NCBI GenBank assembly: GCA_028274465.1
Contig: CM051458.1
Location: 31,942,692 to 32,006,691, forward strand
DNA from: Plantago ovata
Taxonomy: Eukaryota; Streptophyta; Magnoliopsida; Lamiales; Plantaginaceae
DNA length: 64,000 nt
Direction of reading: 5' to 3'
Shown here: one piece after another, positions 10,202 to 22,979 of the stretch
Layout: each line of letters begins with the position of its first letter
How positions within the stretch are numbered: position 1 is the first letter of the stretch
Notes under the pieces: model-generated
Databases searched by the model: none
What the model was told of the DNA's origin: nothing
The model's input: the letters and a program-made list of their open reading frames with translations, nothing else
Translations under genes and position numbers: made by a program

Positions 10202-13200
10202 CTATTCTATTCCAGCAGAGGATTCTCTAAGAATCTCTTTTACACTCTTTTCAGCAAGAGCAGTGAATTCAACACAGTCCTTCTCGTAATCTTCAAGTAG
10301 CTTACGGACTTCAAGTTGAATAATTATTGCATTCTTGCAGGCAGTATAGTGATGGTTTTCACCATTCATCTCTTTGTAGTGTATTACCCACAAGTGCATG
10401 CCCCAATTGCTAGCATGTAGTAGCTGAGTATCTGAAATTCCCTTGTTGGCATGAATCTTCCTTAACCAGAGAAGGTCTTCTTCTTGATCCTTTGCAGTGA
10501 GATAAAAATACTCAATAGGAATCAAGCCATATTTCTTTTTGGACTTCTTGGTATTAGGATCATTAAAGTAAGCAACATCCATCGGCTTGATTTGATCAGG
10601 CTCTTGTTTTATCTTCTTGCTGATGGAAGTTCTTCTTACGAAAATTTCAATGTTCAGCCATTTTATAGCAATGTTCCTTGGGTAGGGAGGAGGATCCCTT
10701 TCTTTCTTTGTGACTTTCAATTCAATCCAAGTGTACATTTGATTTAGTACAGCAGTTGGAAAGAAGTCATTGGTCAAAAGATCTTCCAACTTTATGATCC
10801 AGCAACCATGGAGGTTTCTGATCACATTCTGAGTGGTTTCCTCATTGCTGGTCTTTGTATAGTCAATGCCAGTGCCTATGGCAATATTAGCTAGCCTTCT
10901 TTCTTCTTGTCTTTGCTTTCTTCTCCTTGACTTAGCATTTTCATGATCCTTTGCTGAAGATCTGAAGTCAGAAGAGAAATGTTTGGACTGGCCAGATGGA
11001 GTTAAGGCAGAAAGAGGCTTGGCCCTTATAGCTTGAGCTATTGTTTGCTCATCATCATTATCATCATCTTCATTAATTCCTTGATGACTTTTAGTATGAC
11101 AGAATTCTTGAGTATCAACAGAAGTTTTTCTCCTTTTAGGATTTGCTGAACTTCTCTCAGAATCTGTTTCAGCTCTTCTTTTAGTACTTTGCTCTGTTTC
11201 AGCAAGAGGTTCTCTGGGAGGCCGTCAAGGCAACTTTAGTGGAGCTTCAGAGGGAGTAGTTGATTTGTCTCTTGAAGACTTTCTTTTTCTAGAATCTTCC
11301 CCCTTAGACATGGATTGCATCATCGGTTTGATGTGAATAGAGAAAAACTCATTGCAATTTTCAGCAAGAGTATGGAGGCTGTTGTATTTAAGAATCATGT
11401 CTTGCTGATCAGAAGTCATAGACAATTCTTCTTTAATAAAAGCCAAGTTCTCCTCATGTCTTCGCGCGTTGTTTACTTTTTCTGCCAGTATAGCATGAGC
11501 CTTTGTTAATGCACTTTTGGCGAGCTTGAGTGCTTGACTGACATCATCTTCATAGATTTTGTGATGTAGACTTATGTCTTTCTGAGCTATGGTAAGTGTA
11601 GTAGTGCGTCTCAGCACAGTAGTCAGTATCTTTCCAATGTCAAGTGGACTCTCAGCAAGCAGTGCATCATCCTATTCTTGGTATGCTTTGTGAACAACCA
11701 TTAGTGCTTTAATTCTTGGAGTAAATTCCTCAATATTTGGAAACGACACTAAAGAGGGAGTAAGTGAGTGGGCTTTGATTTCTGTGGCAATTTGATCGTC
11801 GTTTCTCAGCAAGCGACTTCTCTCCATATCTCCTTCATCATTAATGAGAGATGTTGGAGGAATTTCTACCAACTTGGGTTCAGCTTTCTTGGTCTTTTCT
11901 TCTTCATTTGCTGAGAAATCAGACAAATCTTCTTCTTCAAAAGGTTCATCAAGGCCAGAAACCTTGACACCTAAATCTTTAGCCTCAGTCACTTTTGGTT
12001 GAGTGGTTGCTGAAGGCAACACTTTTGACTCAACAACTGGAGTTTCACCAGTAGTAAGTGGAAGGGGGGGAGTCTTCCTTGTTGTTCACTCCTGAAGATT
12101 GAGCAATATCGAGATGTTGAGTATGTCTGTCATGAATCTGTAGACTATTCTGTAATGCTCTTTGGTAATCTTCATACATTTCTTCATTTTCTCCAAGGTT
12201 TGAATCAGAGACCTTAGCTTCGAGTAATGCTAACTCGGCATCAGAAAGCTTAGCTTTGCCTTTAGGCATTTCAGCCCGCTTTCTAACGTACTCTTCTTCT
12301 TCCTCAGCAACTTGTTCAGTTGCTGGAGTACTTTTCTCAGCAGGAGTTGGAGCAGATTCCTGTTGCTGACTGGGAGGTTGCTCAGCTTGCTGATTTTCAG
12401 CATCTGCTTGATCTACTTGATCAACAACTGACAATTTTTCTCCGTTAGCATCCGGACTAGGACCTTGATTGTCATCATTATCGTCCTTGCTGTCCTTAGA
12501 ATCCTTGGATTCATCATCACTTGTGTCTTTAAGGATATTTTCATCCTCTTCTTCTTCATCATCATCCGTTAGTATTACCAACTCAAGATGTTTGTACTTA
12601 GCAGCGCTTGTAACCTCTTCTTCCTCATTGATTTTGTGGGGATCAACCACCACGGGTACAAAGGAACCCTTGAGCATCACAGCTTGTTCAGCTGGAGAGG
12701 CACTCTTGAACTTAGCTTTCATATTCTCTCTGATTGTGGCAATCAGATTGGCACTCATTTGCTGAGAATATGAGAGTTCTTTAGGAAGTATGGAGTGTAC
12801 AAACGTTTCGAGCTTGATGAGAGAGTTTCTCTTCTTTTCGTTTGAGAGATGGATGTGAAGATCTGAGAAGTCCATCCTTTTGTACCTTTGCCAGTTGCTG
12901 ACAGACTTAGCAACTCTGGTCAAAGTGTTTCTTTTGAAATTGGAGTAAAGTTCTTCATAACTAACTTCATGGACTTATGTGATGAGAACCGCTTCATTAT
13001 TCTCCTTTTGAGCCTGAATAAGAGTAAAGTTGTTTTCAGGAAGGTTTTGGAAAATAGTTTTAGAGTCTAAAACTGTAACATGAATTACTTGCTGATTTTC
13101 AGCAAGCTCATGTTGCACACTGAGTTGTGCGGGAACTATTTCCATTGCTTCAAGAGCTGTAGCAGCATCCTTGAATTGTTCATCTTGAAATAACACTTTG

Positions 13201-15481
13201 TTAGATACAAGTACTAATTTTTTAAACTTAGTAAAAAATTACCAAAACTTTCATCTACCTGTTGAACAGGAGTTGTAGATTCTGGCGCGGAAGTTTCAGT
13301 AACCTTCTGACTTGTATCTTGAGAAGTCTGTAAAGAAATAATTGTGTTAGCTAAAGATAAAGTTTCAGATGGTGAAGTTTTGCTTATATCTGAGTTAACT
13401 ACCTGCTGAAGAATGGCAGGTGGTGACTCAGTCCTTTCAGCATTGAAAGCTTCTTCAATATCTGGGACTTGTTCTTCAGTAGACTTCTTCGCTTACTCTA
13501 TTTGAGAAAGTTGTGCAGCTTCAACAATCTCCCTTATCTCTGAATTTACAAGTTGAGCAAAAAGACCTCTAAGTTCACTACTTGTCATGAATAGGTCTAT
13601 TGACTTGTTGGAGTTATCATCAATATCTATATCCATTTGCTGGCTTAGGTCAGTCAGCACCAGTTGGACTTTGTCAATAGATGTAATTGGTGAACTTGGT
13701 CTAACATTCTCAGCATCATAAGATGCTTCGTCAAATGATGTTTCTGGTTGAGTTTCAGCTTGGACTTGAACTGTTGCAGTTTCAGCAACTAGTTCGTCAG
13801 TAGTTGCAGCTTCAGCAACTTGTTGGTCTTGACTAGTTGTTGTTTCAGCAACTGTCTCTTGTACTTCTGTTGCTTTGCTGGCAACGTTCTCAGCAAGTGC
13901 AGCCTTTCTAAGGTCTGCAGCAATGTCACTTGCTGGTTCCAGAGTTATATCATCAAGATTATCTACAATGTAGACATCTTCTATTCTTTCTAAAGTAGGA
14001 TTTTCATTTCCACTGCCTTGTGGTCTTGCTTCAGTAGATGGATCCAAGTTAATTGGATTTGCGAAGGCTTCTGCAAGCACTTCAGCAACATCTACTACAA
14101 TGGTTTTCTTTTCAGCAACCACTGGTGTATCATCATCTTGAATGACATGGACGACCGGCACGGATTTTCTTGCCGTTGTTTTCTTTCTTGGGAAAGTGGT
14201 CTTTGTCCTTTCCTTCTTACGAATAGGATCAGCTGATGAAGCTGCAGTCTGAGTATCATCATCAGCTTTCCTCTTTTTCTTTGATCTTTTGCTGGGTGCA
14301 TTTGTGTCAGCAACCGCAGAAGTATCAGTAGCAGTCTCAACAACATTTGCAGCTGTTGCATTCCTAGACAGTTTGTCAGTCTCAACAACATTTGCAGCTG
14401 TTGCATTCCTAGACTGGTTATCAGTCTCAGCAACATTTGAACCTATTGCTTTCCTAGACTTTTTGTCAACAGCAGTCTCAACATCATTTGCAGCTGTTGC
14501 TTTCCTTGACTGTTTATCAGTAATCTTGGGTCCATTCATCTGGTAGAAAGCTCTTCCCACATTGCATACTGATTTCTTAATCGGCAATGGGTTTCTCAGC
14601 TGAATCTGGTAATGTTCAAGGATGTAGCATATTTTCAGTCCATATATCACCGGAAGCAAAGGTGAGACAGTGTTGTCTTCAACCTTGACCTTGAACTTTG
14701 TAACACAATCAACAAGTCTGTTGAAAATATACTTGGCCCAGTTGATGTCTGTTTTACTTTCATAGATATGCATCAGCAATGGCCATCTTCTCAGGCCTAC
14801 TTGGTCTATTCCTCCAACTTGAGAGTCTAGAACTTTGATTAGTAGCAATGCTACTAGACCATGTGAATGGGAAAGATGCTTCCTTTTTGTGTGCTTATTC
14901 CAAGTCACAGGAGCAATCTCTCCTTTCTTCATCCTTTCATTTCTGACATCACTGTAGAAAGCTTCTATTTCTTCATCAGTGGCAGTGATGTCATCTTCAG
15001 TTCCAGTAGTTGAAATCTGAAAGATGTTTACTAAATCAATCCATTTCAGGATGATTTGGTTTCCCTGAACTGTTGTAGAAATCACTTTTTCAGTGATTCC
15101 TTGTCCATCAGTAAGGGTCTGGATTTCTGCATTATTGTAGAACTCCATAGTGTCTAACATGCTCACTTTCTTTGTGCGAGCAGTTATGAAGAAAAGTAGG
15201 CCTTGTTGATTTATGTAATTCAACGCCTCAATATTTTCTTCGTCCAGTTCTTGTTCATAGAACTATCTGATATACTTCTCTTTGGCGAATCCGCCCCATT
15301 GCATCATCTGCTCACACTTTTCAGCGTTGAGATATGCAGGAGGCATGGGTCTCTCTGTGATTCGGTCGTTTCTCAACACGATTTTCACCGGAGTTGATAC
15401 CGGAGTAGGAGCAGTGCTTTTTCCAGCACTGTCTGCCTTTGAGGACTTGGTGTTCTTAGATGATTGTCTCTTGGGAGCCAT
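10202..15481 (-). pseudogene. 3' (post-pol) ORF region of element A
   Basis: A series of open frames on the minus strand lying between pol and the 3' LTR, matched by the frames at 50214-53118 and 63159-64000 of element B. The first part starts MAPKRQSSK, continues with MMQWGGF and has a folded-looking domain of about 250 residues (KYIFNRLVDCVTKFKVKVED, then LKICYILEHYQIQLRNP), similar in style to the 'putative plant transposon protein' domain of plant annotations. It is followed by low-complexity acidic and coiled-coil stretches with repeated ANVVETD-like units, and a last domain near 10202-10825. In SIRE-type elements this position holds the so-called envelope-like ORF. No signal peptide or clear membrane anchor was seen here. 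Fossil, broken. Confidence 0.7.
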
Positions 15482-16075
15482 CTCTTTATATAGTAGGTAA
15501 GGTTGGGGGAGTACGAAAAAGAGACTTTTCTTTTTGACCGGAGGTACAATAATTCAGAGCACATGCTAGGGAATCTTTTGCAGAGAAAGGAAATGTGAGT
15601 TAAAGAATTTTGTCTTTCTCTAACTCTTCCTTTATATAGTATCTCTGTTATGTGAGAAGCTCAATGGTTTTGAGCTCTCAGCAAGGGTAAAACAGAGATT
15701 CAACGAGTTAGTGGAGCCTTTACATTAAATGCGTAGTGGTCCACTAACACAAACCGTCAGAGCATGCTTTCTCTTTGTAATATTAACCGTTAGATCATCA
15801 ACTGCTTTAAAATCAATGGCCACAATTGTATTTCATGTCATGATTTACAGCGAGTTTATTTGTGCCACGATTAACGTCACAATTGATTTTTCTTTGATTC
15901 ACAGGATTTGATCTCTTTTACTTCAAAGCTAATTGCTTGCTGAAGTATACAAGAATCTTTTCAACAATTTTAATCCTTCTGACTTTAGCAATTACTTTTA
16001 AGTAACAAGCCTTGTAGTTGCTGAAAGTTCCCCCTTAATCAAATATCTCATTGTTCTTAGGGTCAAAGATATTTC

Positions 16076-16460
16076 TGAGTTCCCGTCTCAGTAAATCCTT
16101 TTTAAATTGAGATATTTTTAGGTAAATTATCTTTTAGTGAGAAGCAATCTTGCTCTTTGCTGAGTTCCCGTTTCAGATTTATCTTTTGATACTTGAATAC
16201 CTGTTTCAGTATCCTTGATTGTCTGAATGCCCGTTTCAACAATCTTTGGAATTTTCTTACTGAGTACCCGTTTCAGCAAGTGATCAAGTTTCCTAACAAA
16301 TACCCTGTTTGAAGGAATTACTTGCTGAATGCCTGTTTCAACAAACATTTTTTGTACAATCATCTCCTTTTAGAGGAGTCAGTGGAAAGGGACTTTTCAA
16401 GGAATGAATAAACCTTTAAGCAACTATTGGCTTGCTGAATGCCCGTTTCAGCAATCCAAT
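16076..16460 (-). repeat. Hairpin array between pol and the 3' ORF (element A)
   Basis: At least seven copies of a short unit that on the minus strand reads GCTGAAACGGGNATTCAGCA, with changes. Its best copy (16432-16454) has perfect 7-bp arms TTGCTGA and TCAGCAA around a 9-base loop. Spacing is irregular, about 40-60 bases, and the surrounding frame is not clearly coding. The same array is in element B at 49255-49640. Confidence 0.75.
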
Positions 16461-16582
16461 CAAAAGTATCCCTTTTTATTGAGGTAGTTCAATCAATCCA
16501 AGGTTATACCTTAGCATTGCTAACCTATTATCTGGAAGGGGCTTGGTAAAGATGTCAGCAAGTTGATCATCTGTACCTACTT

Positions 16583-17942
16583 TTACAACCTCAATGTCTC
16601 CTTTTTCCACATGATCTCTAATGAAATGATGTCTAATATCAATGTGCTTTGTCCTTGAGTGGAACTTAGGATTTTGCGTATAGCAATAGCACTTGTATTA
16701 TCACAAAAGATTGGTGTTTTCTTTGCAGAATACCATAATCTTTTAATTGTTGCTGAATCCATAGGATTTGAGTTGTGCAACAACCAGCCGCAATGTATTC
16801 AGATTCAGTGGATGAATTGACAACACAGGTTTGCTTCTTGCTGAACCATGAAATTAATCTTGTACCTAGAAACTGACAAGTTTCAGATGTACTTTTTCTA
16901 TCAAGAGTTGATCTTCCATGGTCAGCATCAAAATAACCTACCAATTCTAATCCAGAATCTTTTGGATACCATAATCCAACATTGATTGTGCCTTTGACAT
17001 ATTTCAGTATTTTAAGTGCCCTTTTGTAGTGTGATTCTCTCGGATCAGATTGGAATCTTGCACACACACAAACATCATACTGAATATCAGGCCTACTTGC
17101 TGTTTGATACAACAAGGAACCAATGAGCTTCCTATACTTGTGTTCATCCATACTTTTGTCTTGTTTAGTATAGCCCAATTTGGTACCAACACTCATAGGG
17201 ATCTTTTCAGGTTTCTCTTCCTCTTTTATCCTGAACTTTATGAGCATTTCCTTTGCATACTTTGCTTGATTTATGAATGTTCCATCTTTGAGTTGCTTGA
17301 CTTGCAATCCTAGGAAATAATTCAATTTGCCCATCATACTCATTTCAAACTTGTTTGTCATGAGTTTGGCAAAATCATCACAAAGTTGCTTGTCCTTAGA
17401 TCCAAATATTATGTCATCCACATAAATCTGGACTAAGAGAATTTTACCATCATGGTTCATGGTAAATAAGGTTTTATCAACTTCACCTTTCTTGAAACCA
17501 TTATCCAGCAAGAACTTAGCTAAGGTATCATACCAAGCTCTAGGTGCTTGATTTAGACCATATACAACTTTCTGAAGCTTATATACCATCTTGGTTCAAA
17601 GCCAGGGGGTTGTTCTAGGTAGACTTTTTCAACAAGTTCACCATTTAGGAATGCACTTTTAACATCCATTTGATAAACAATGAAGTCATTATGAGCAGCA
17701 AAGGCTAAGAAAAGTCTAATAGTATCCAATCTAGCAACTGGTGCATAAGACTCATCATAGTCCAATCCTTCAGTCTGGCAATAACCTTGAGCAACTAAAC
17801 GTGCTTTGTTCCTTGTTACTTCTCCAGACTCACTCAGCTTATTTCTGAATACCCACTTTGTACCAATTTCTTTCTTTCCTTCAGCAAGGGGTACAACTTT
17901 CCAGACTTTGTTCCTTTCAAATTGATCCAGTTCTTCTTGCAT
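16583..17942 (-). pseudogene. Reverse transcriptase and RNase H region of element A
   Basis: Copia-type RT motifs are plain: the segment with [26 protein letters not shown], the [13 protein letters not shown] motif, the catalytic YVDDIIFGS box, and [10 protein letters not shown]. RNase H follows with DADHG and STESEYIAAG, which are standard in Ty1/copia. Order IN-RT-RH confirms the superfamily. Fossil, broken; no activity is expected. Confidence 0.9.
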
Positions 17943-18008
17943 TGCCTTGATCCATTCAGAATGCTTTAAAGCTTCTTCTATGGTCTTGGACTAAATTTCT
18001 GAAACAAA

Positions 18009-19220
18009 TCAAGAGAACAAAGCTTCTACTTCAACAACATTTGCTTCTTCAGCAAGTTCTTGATTAGTAGATACTTTGGATCTAGTCACTTGGCGTTTGT
18101 CAATATCACCAATCATATCCGTAGAGGGATGATCTCTAATCCACTTATTAACAGGTTTTCTACTCTTTGGATCTAGATATGTTTGCGTTTCAGCATGTGA
18201 CTCTTCAGCATGTACTTGTTTAGTACTATTGGTATCTTGTTGTGTCTCTGCTGAAGTTGGTTTATCAGCAACTGCTTGTTCAACATTGCCGGTTTGAGGT
18301 AACTCGTCAGCAAACACATGAAGTTGCGTAGTTTCAACAACATCGGGAGCAACTGCGTCCTTAGCCGGAAATTCTTTATCATGCACTACATTTATCTTGT
18401 CATGACTTGGAGTAGGAGTATCATTGTCAGAATCATCATTAAGTTCAATTGTTTTGACATTTCTAGCATTGGATTCAGTTCTTTGCTCGTGTACGAGTAA
18501 TTTCTTCATACATTATGATATCTCTTCTTCAGCAGGGACTCCTTGTGATTTTTCATAGAATACAACATGCACTAATTCTTCTATCTTTTGTGCCTTTTTG
18601 TTGTAAACTCTATAAGCTTTTCTATGCAAGGAGTAGCCAAGAAATATCGCTTCATCTGCCTTTGGTTGAAATGTTCTTAAGTATTCTCTACCATTGTTAA
18701 GAACAAAGCATTTGCAACCAAATACTCTTAGATGAGTGATGTTAGGAGGTCTTCAAACAAATAACTCATAGGGAATTTTGTTGTATTCCTTAGTTATCAA
18801 GCATCTATTTTGAGTATAGCAGGCGGTATTAATCGCTTCAACCCAATAAGCTTCACTTATTTCAGTGTCAGCAAGCATTGTTCTAGCTTCTTCCTTAAGG
18901 GTACGATTCTTCCTTTCAGCAACACCATTTTGTTGAGGTATCCTTACTGAGGATAACTGATGTTGTATGCCTTTGGAAGTGCAATACTCAGTTATGTACT
19001 GGTTTACAAACTCAGTACCATGGTCTGTTCTAATGACTTTTACCTTGACATTTTTCATAACTTCGAGCTTGTTCAGCAAGTTAGGTATTTCAGTCCTTGT
19101 TTCAGACTTGTGTTTGATAAAAACTACCCAAGTGAATCTTGAATAGTCATCTACCACCACCAGACCATACACCGAGCCAGCATAGCTTGTTGAAGAAGAT
19201 TCAAACAAGTCCATGTGCAA
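18009..19220 (-). pseudogene. Integrase region of element A
   Basis: The integrase core is recognisable from MHMDLFESSSTSYAG, GLVVVDDYSRFTWV, the RTDHGTEF box and QQNGVAERKNRT, matching the copia integrase D-D-E layout. The 18009-18509 stretch is the acidic linker toward RT (ELNDDSDNDTPTPSHD). The same linker is in element B just before insert F. Fossil, broken. Confidence 0.85.
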
Positions 19221-19276
19221 GAGTTGTAAAGGTTTTGTAGTTGACGGTACTACCTTGTTTTTGAAAGAAGTTTTGG

Positions 19277-20764
19277 TTTAGTCTTTTCAAACTTTTCGTC
19301 GTTTAAAACTTTCTCAGCAAGTGCTTATTACTTTTCAGTAATGAGTTTGCTGGTACTTAACTTTCTCAGCAAGTACTTGTTACTTTTCAGTAACGAGTTT
19401 ATTGGTACTTTATAAAAAACAGAGTAAAACAGAGTGCGGAAGACTTTATACAATAAGTGCTTTTCAGAGAATGCTAGTTTCAGCAAGTGAGCAGAGTGTC
19501 AGTGTACAATAAGTGTAGCTTGCTGAAAACTAAATGCGGTAAAGTAAATCACACAAACACTTTTATAGTGGTATCTGAGAGTGGCCTAATCTCTCAACTA
19601 ATCCACTTTGTCCTTTCTAGGACTGAATCCACTAAGATAAGATATGAGGTTCCTTACAAATCCTATCACTAATTATTCTTCAGAACCCAAAGCACACTTG
19701 CTTCGTTTCCAACCTAACTAGAGAACTGTAACCTTGTTCTCCACCAAACTTGGGACTTATAATCAGCAACACAATGCTTGATTAATTCCCTCTGAATTTC
19801 ACGCCGGAAAAAGGGTGTTGATCAGTTAGAGAGGTTTGGGATGAGATGACTTGAGTATAACTTTTCAGCTATAACAAGTTACTAAAGAAACACAACTTGT
19901 AATACTTTTCAGTAAACAAGTTAAGTTGTTTTTGGTGTCAAGACTTGTTTTTGTTAAAAAAAAAGAACATTTAACTAATTTCTTAGCCATGAATGTTCTA
20001 CTTCTTCACAAGTAGCTTTTGTTTCAAGTTTAAGTCTTGGAACGGATCAATAGGCAGTAAAGAGTATAGAAGGTTTTGAGTGTTTAAAGCACACGTGAGA
20101 GTTTGATCACGTTGTTGACACACTTCTACTCTTTGCCAGATGACCTCTATTTATAGTGTCTCAAGGGAGCCGTTTGAATTTCAAAATTCTAAGGCTTTGC
20201 ACCTTAAGATGTCACTATCTTGCTTTTGTACTTTCAGCAGCGTCCTTCATTTGTCTTCTAGTCTTCATGTTCTTCGCGTGCCTACTTTGCATTTAATGTT
20301 CATTTGAATCAGTTTCAAATGTGAACGTTGGAGCCAAAATGCAAGTACTCTTAAACAAGGAGGTCAGATATGTTTTTCAGCAAGTGGTCAGTCTCAATTT
20401 CAGCAAGCACAACCTACTCTGTCATATAGATTTTCACTTATGCGAGCTGTTGCTGAAAATCTCACTTTCTGAGCAACATGTGCCTTTGTAGATACCTTTC
20501 TCAGAATTCTTCTAAATCTTCAGTCTTCGAATCTTCAAGTTTCTGAGTGGTTCTAGGTCCTCAATAGTTCGTTTGTAAAAACAAAGTACATCTTCAGCAA
20601 ACGAAAGAACCTAACTAGTATCTACACTAAGTCTTTCAGCAAACGTTCCTCTTTTACAATGTCCTTAAAATTCTAAATTCCTATGGAGCTTAAGAGTACT
20701 AGTTACTGGACTTTCCTTAATTTAGCATGGTTAATTGCTCATCAAAATTACAAGTTTCCTAACA
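19277..20764 (-). repeat. 5' LTR of element A
   Basis: This partner of 8443-9945 begins at the CA/TG boundary at 20764 next to the target duplication ATTAT. It carries the same TTACT...AGTAA inverted repeats and the stretch ATGACCTCTATTTATAGTGTC. Read on the minus strand, that stretch gives CTATAAATAG, a likely TATA box for element transcription (about 20142-20160). Confidence 0.85.
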
Positions 20765-20769
20765 ATTAT

Positions 20770-21990
20770 AGGCGGCCAGTTTGGAAGGAAAAAAAATTCA
20801 AAATTATTCAAATCAACTGCATTAATTAAAAATCTTGCCCTACAAGGAAAATATCAAACTTCCACTATAAGAAAAAATCAAAAATTAATTACACAATATA
20901 TCTACCTTTTTTGGCTTCAAAATTTAAGTATAAATAGATGAATCCACACCCTCATTTCTCCATCCCTATCCTGTCTCTTCTCAATTCCATCTCCTCCTTC
21001 TTATCAATTTCGATGGTGAAGAACTCGAAACGAATCAAGGTATCCACCGAATTCGTGGATCTTCCGATCGATTAGTTAATTTTTAATCCAAATATTCAAT
21101 GTCGTCTTCGTAAGCGTCAATAACAATGATGTGTTTTGATGGTGTAAGATCCGACCAATAATTCATTTTATTGATTCATCCCTAACCACACCTCTTAGAA
21201 ATTCCTCCTCCTTCGCTCTTTTTTTTTTTTTTCGATGGTGAAGGATTCAAGAATTTTGTACCTAGGAATTGTTTTCATTTACAAGAATTTTGTATTCTCC
21301 ATTTCTTTCGATGTGTTATGATGGTTCTTGAATGTTGCTCTTATATATATTTTTTTTTTATAATTTGACAAATAATGAAATCCAAATCCTTCATAAAATC
21401 AAGTATCATCATCGCCCTCCTCCGTGAGCCATCTCTAAGACTCTAACATTACTCATGCATCTTCCATCTTGAATATCTCATATAATCATATTTCTATGTC
21501 CATTCTGACATCCTTCACATCTATCACCAATCATCCATCTTCCATCTCTCAGATTATGCTTCGACTTTTCTTCAATCTTTATGTCAAATTCATTCATAGG
21601 CAACATTGAGATCTATGAGAATCGAGTTTTATTCTCAACTCCTCAACTGTGTTAAACTGACTTATACGTATCCATGACATTGATTGCATATCTCACTCCA
21701 AAAAATTCGTGATGTTGTAAATATTACTATGATTTAGTAATTTTAATTCTTGCAAAACCAATTAAGTCAAACTGATCTTATATTTTACAACATCTACACC
21801 ACCCGTTGTTTTAGTTTAAATGTTGCATTAAAATGTTAATTGAAATCTTGGCAAGAGAAATTCTGGAATTAAAAATAAATCAGTTTTTAATTTAAATGAT
21901 AAATTAAAATGTTAATTAAAATCTAGGTAAAATAAATTGCGGAATTAAAAATAAATCCGTATACATAGTTACATTAAAAAAAAAGCAACA
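20770..21990. other. AT-rich spacer with a promoter-like segment
   Basis: A TATA-like AGTATAAATAG near 20929 is followed by a C/T-rich leader and an ATG at 21013 whose frame closes after about 20 codons, possibly splicing at CAAGGTATCC. The phrase TTTCGATGGTGAAG recurs near 21231. No product is recognised. From 21805 the spacer turns into the AT-rich repeat that leads to tRNA-like hairpin 2. Confidence 0.4.
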
Positions 21991-22069
21991 AAAAGCTGTG
22001 GTTAGAGGGAATTGAACCCGGGTGGTGTAGATGTTTTAACTCACAACATTCCACTCAACCACAGCTTTT
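21991..22069 (-). repeat. tRNA-like 79-bp hairpin element, copy 2
   Basis: The cleanest copy: terminal arms AAAAGCTGTGG and CCACAGCTTTT pair over 11 bp without a mismatch. On the minus strand the A-box-like TGGTTGAGTGG and the B-box-like GGGTTCAATTCC fit the Pol III internal promoter consensus closely. Length and orientation equal those of the other three copies. Confidence 0.65.
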
Positions 22070-22388
22070 TAATCATTCATTATTAATAACATCTAATATT
22101 GGTATTTGATTTAATATGTTATAATTGTAATTTTATTAAAAAATATATTGTTTTTAATTTAAATATTGAATTAAACTGTTAATTTAAATCTAGGCGAACA
22201 AATTCTAGAGTTAAAAATAAATCGTTCATTAATTAAAATGTTAAATTAAATTGTTAATTAAAATCTAGGTAAAATATATTCTGGAATTAAAATTAAATTC
22301 GTAGACACAATTGTATGAATTATAAAAAAAATAATTGAAAATCAGTTCAATTTTTTTTAGTTTATTCATTCACAATTAATTTTAATTA

Positions 22389-22417
22389 GGGATTTTTACA
22401 TATAGTACCCCTACTAG
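22389..22417 (+). repeat. Left terminal inverted repeat of the MULE
   Basis: It pairs with 27819-27847. The match extends from GGG through TTACATATAGTACCC to a shared CTAG-like end, with about 5 differences in 29 bases. Confidence 0.85.
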
Positions 22418-22979
22418 ACACTCTAATTACGTCTAACCCCCTCTTAGTCAATCTATTACATATGGGTCCAAAATAAGCTGCTTCCGTTGACCAGCTTACT
22501 GATTACTGTTCATCAACTTTGATCCAAACGCGGCCTTACCCATTTGTCTCTACTATTTGGGTATATTCCGTATTTTAGCTCATTTATTATTTTTCCCCAA
22601 AAACCCTACTCTCCCTTTACCCGCGCTCTCTCTTTACCACCGTTACGTAGCTTCAATTACCACCCAAATCCAACCATAATTGGCCGGGAATTCTCAGTTT
22701 CTACACATTATCAACACTGGAATGACCCAGGGGAAGAATGTAGGTGTGATTTGATACATTTTCGACGCAAAACGGTGACTGTTTGCAAGGTAAATTTTCT
22801 TTCAAAATTCTTCGCGATTATTTGTTCTATAGTGTGATTCATGACTGTTATATCACGTATTTGTATGCCATTTTGTCGAATTTTTGTTCGATTTATGGAA
22901 TTCTGACACCTAGGGTTTTTCTGCGTTTTTTGATGAATCTATGCCCCTGTTTTTTTCTTGTTGTTGTATGGCAGTGAAT

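Larger units (their letters stand above)
8443..20764 (-). mobile_element. Ty1/copia element A (SIRE/Maximus-like), fossil
   Basis: The element is bounded by TG...CA LTR ends and by an exact 5-bp target duplication ATTAT (8438-8442 and 20765-20769). It reads on the minus strand. Parts seen in order: 5' LTR (about 19277-20764), integrase (about 18753-19220), reverse transcriptase and RNase H (about 16583-17942), a non-coding hairpin array (16076-16460), a long 3' ORF region (about 10202-15481), polypurine tract (about 9946-9960) and 3' LTR (8443-9945). The extra ORF region after pol is the hallmark of the SIRE/Maximus lineage. It is broken, with more than ten breaks in its coding parts. The two LTRs differ by roughly 5-6% by eye, suggesting an insertion a few million years old at generic plant rates. 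Confidence 0.9.

Noticed and set aside
12469-12765. Ser-rich plus-strand ORF in element A
   Set aside because: The reverse reading of the acidic stretch of the 3' ORF; no independent support.
22544-22837. 97-codon ORF at the left end of the MULE
   Set aside because: It crosses a likely 5' leader and first intron (donor near AAGGTAAATT) and has no known domain; treated as leader of the transposase gene.
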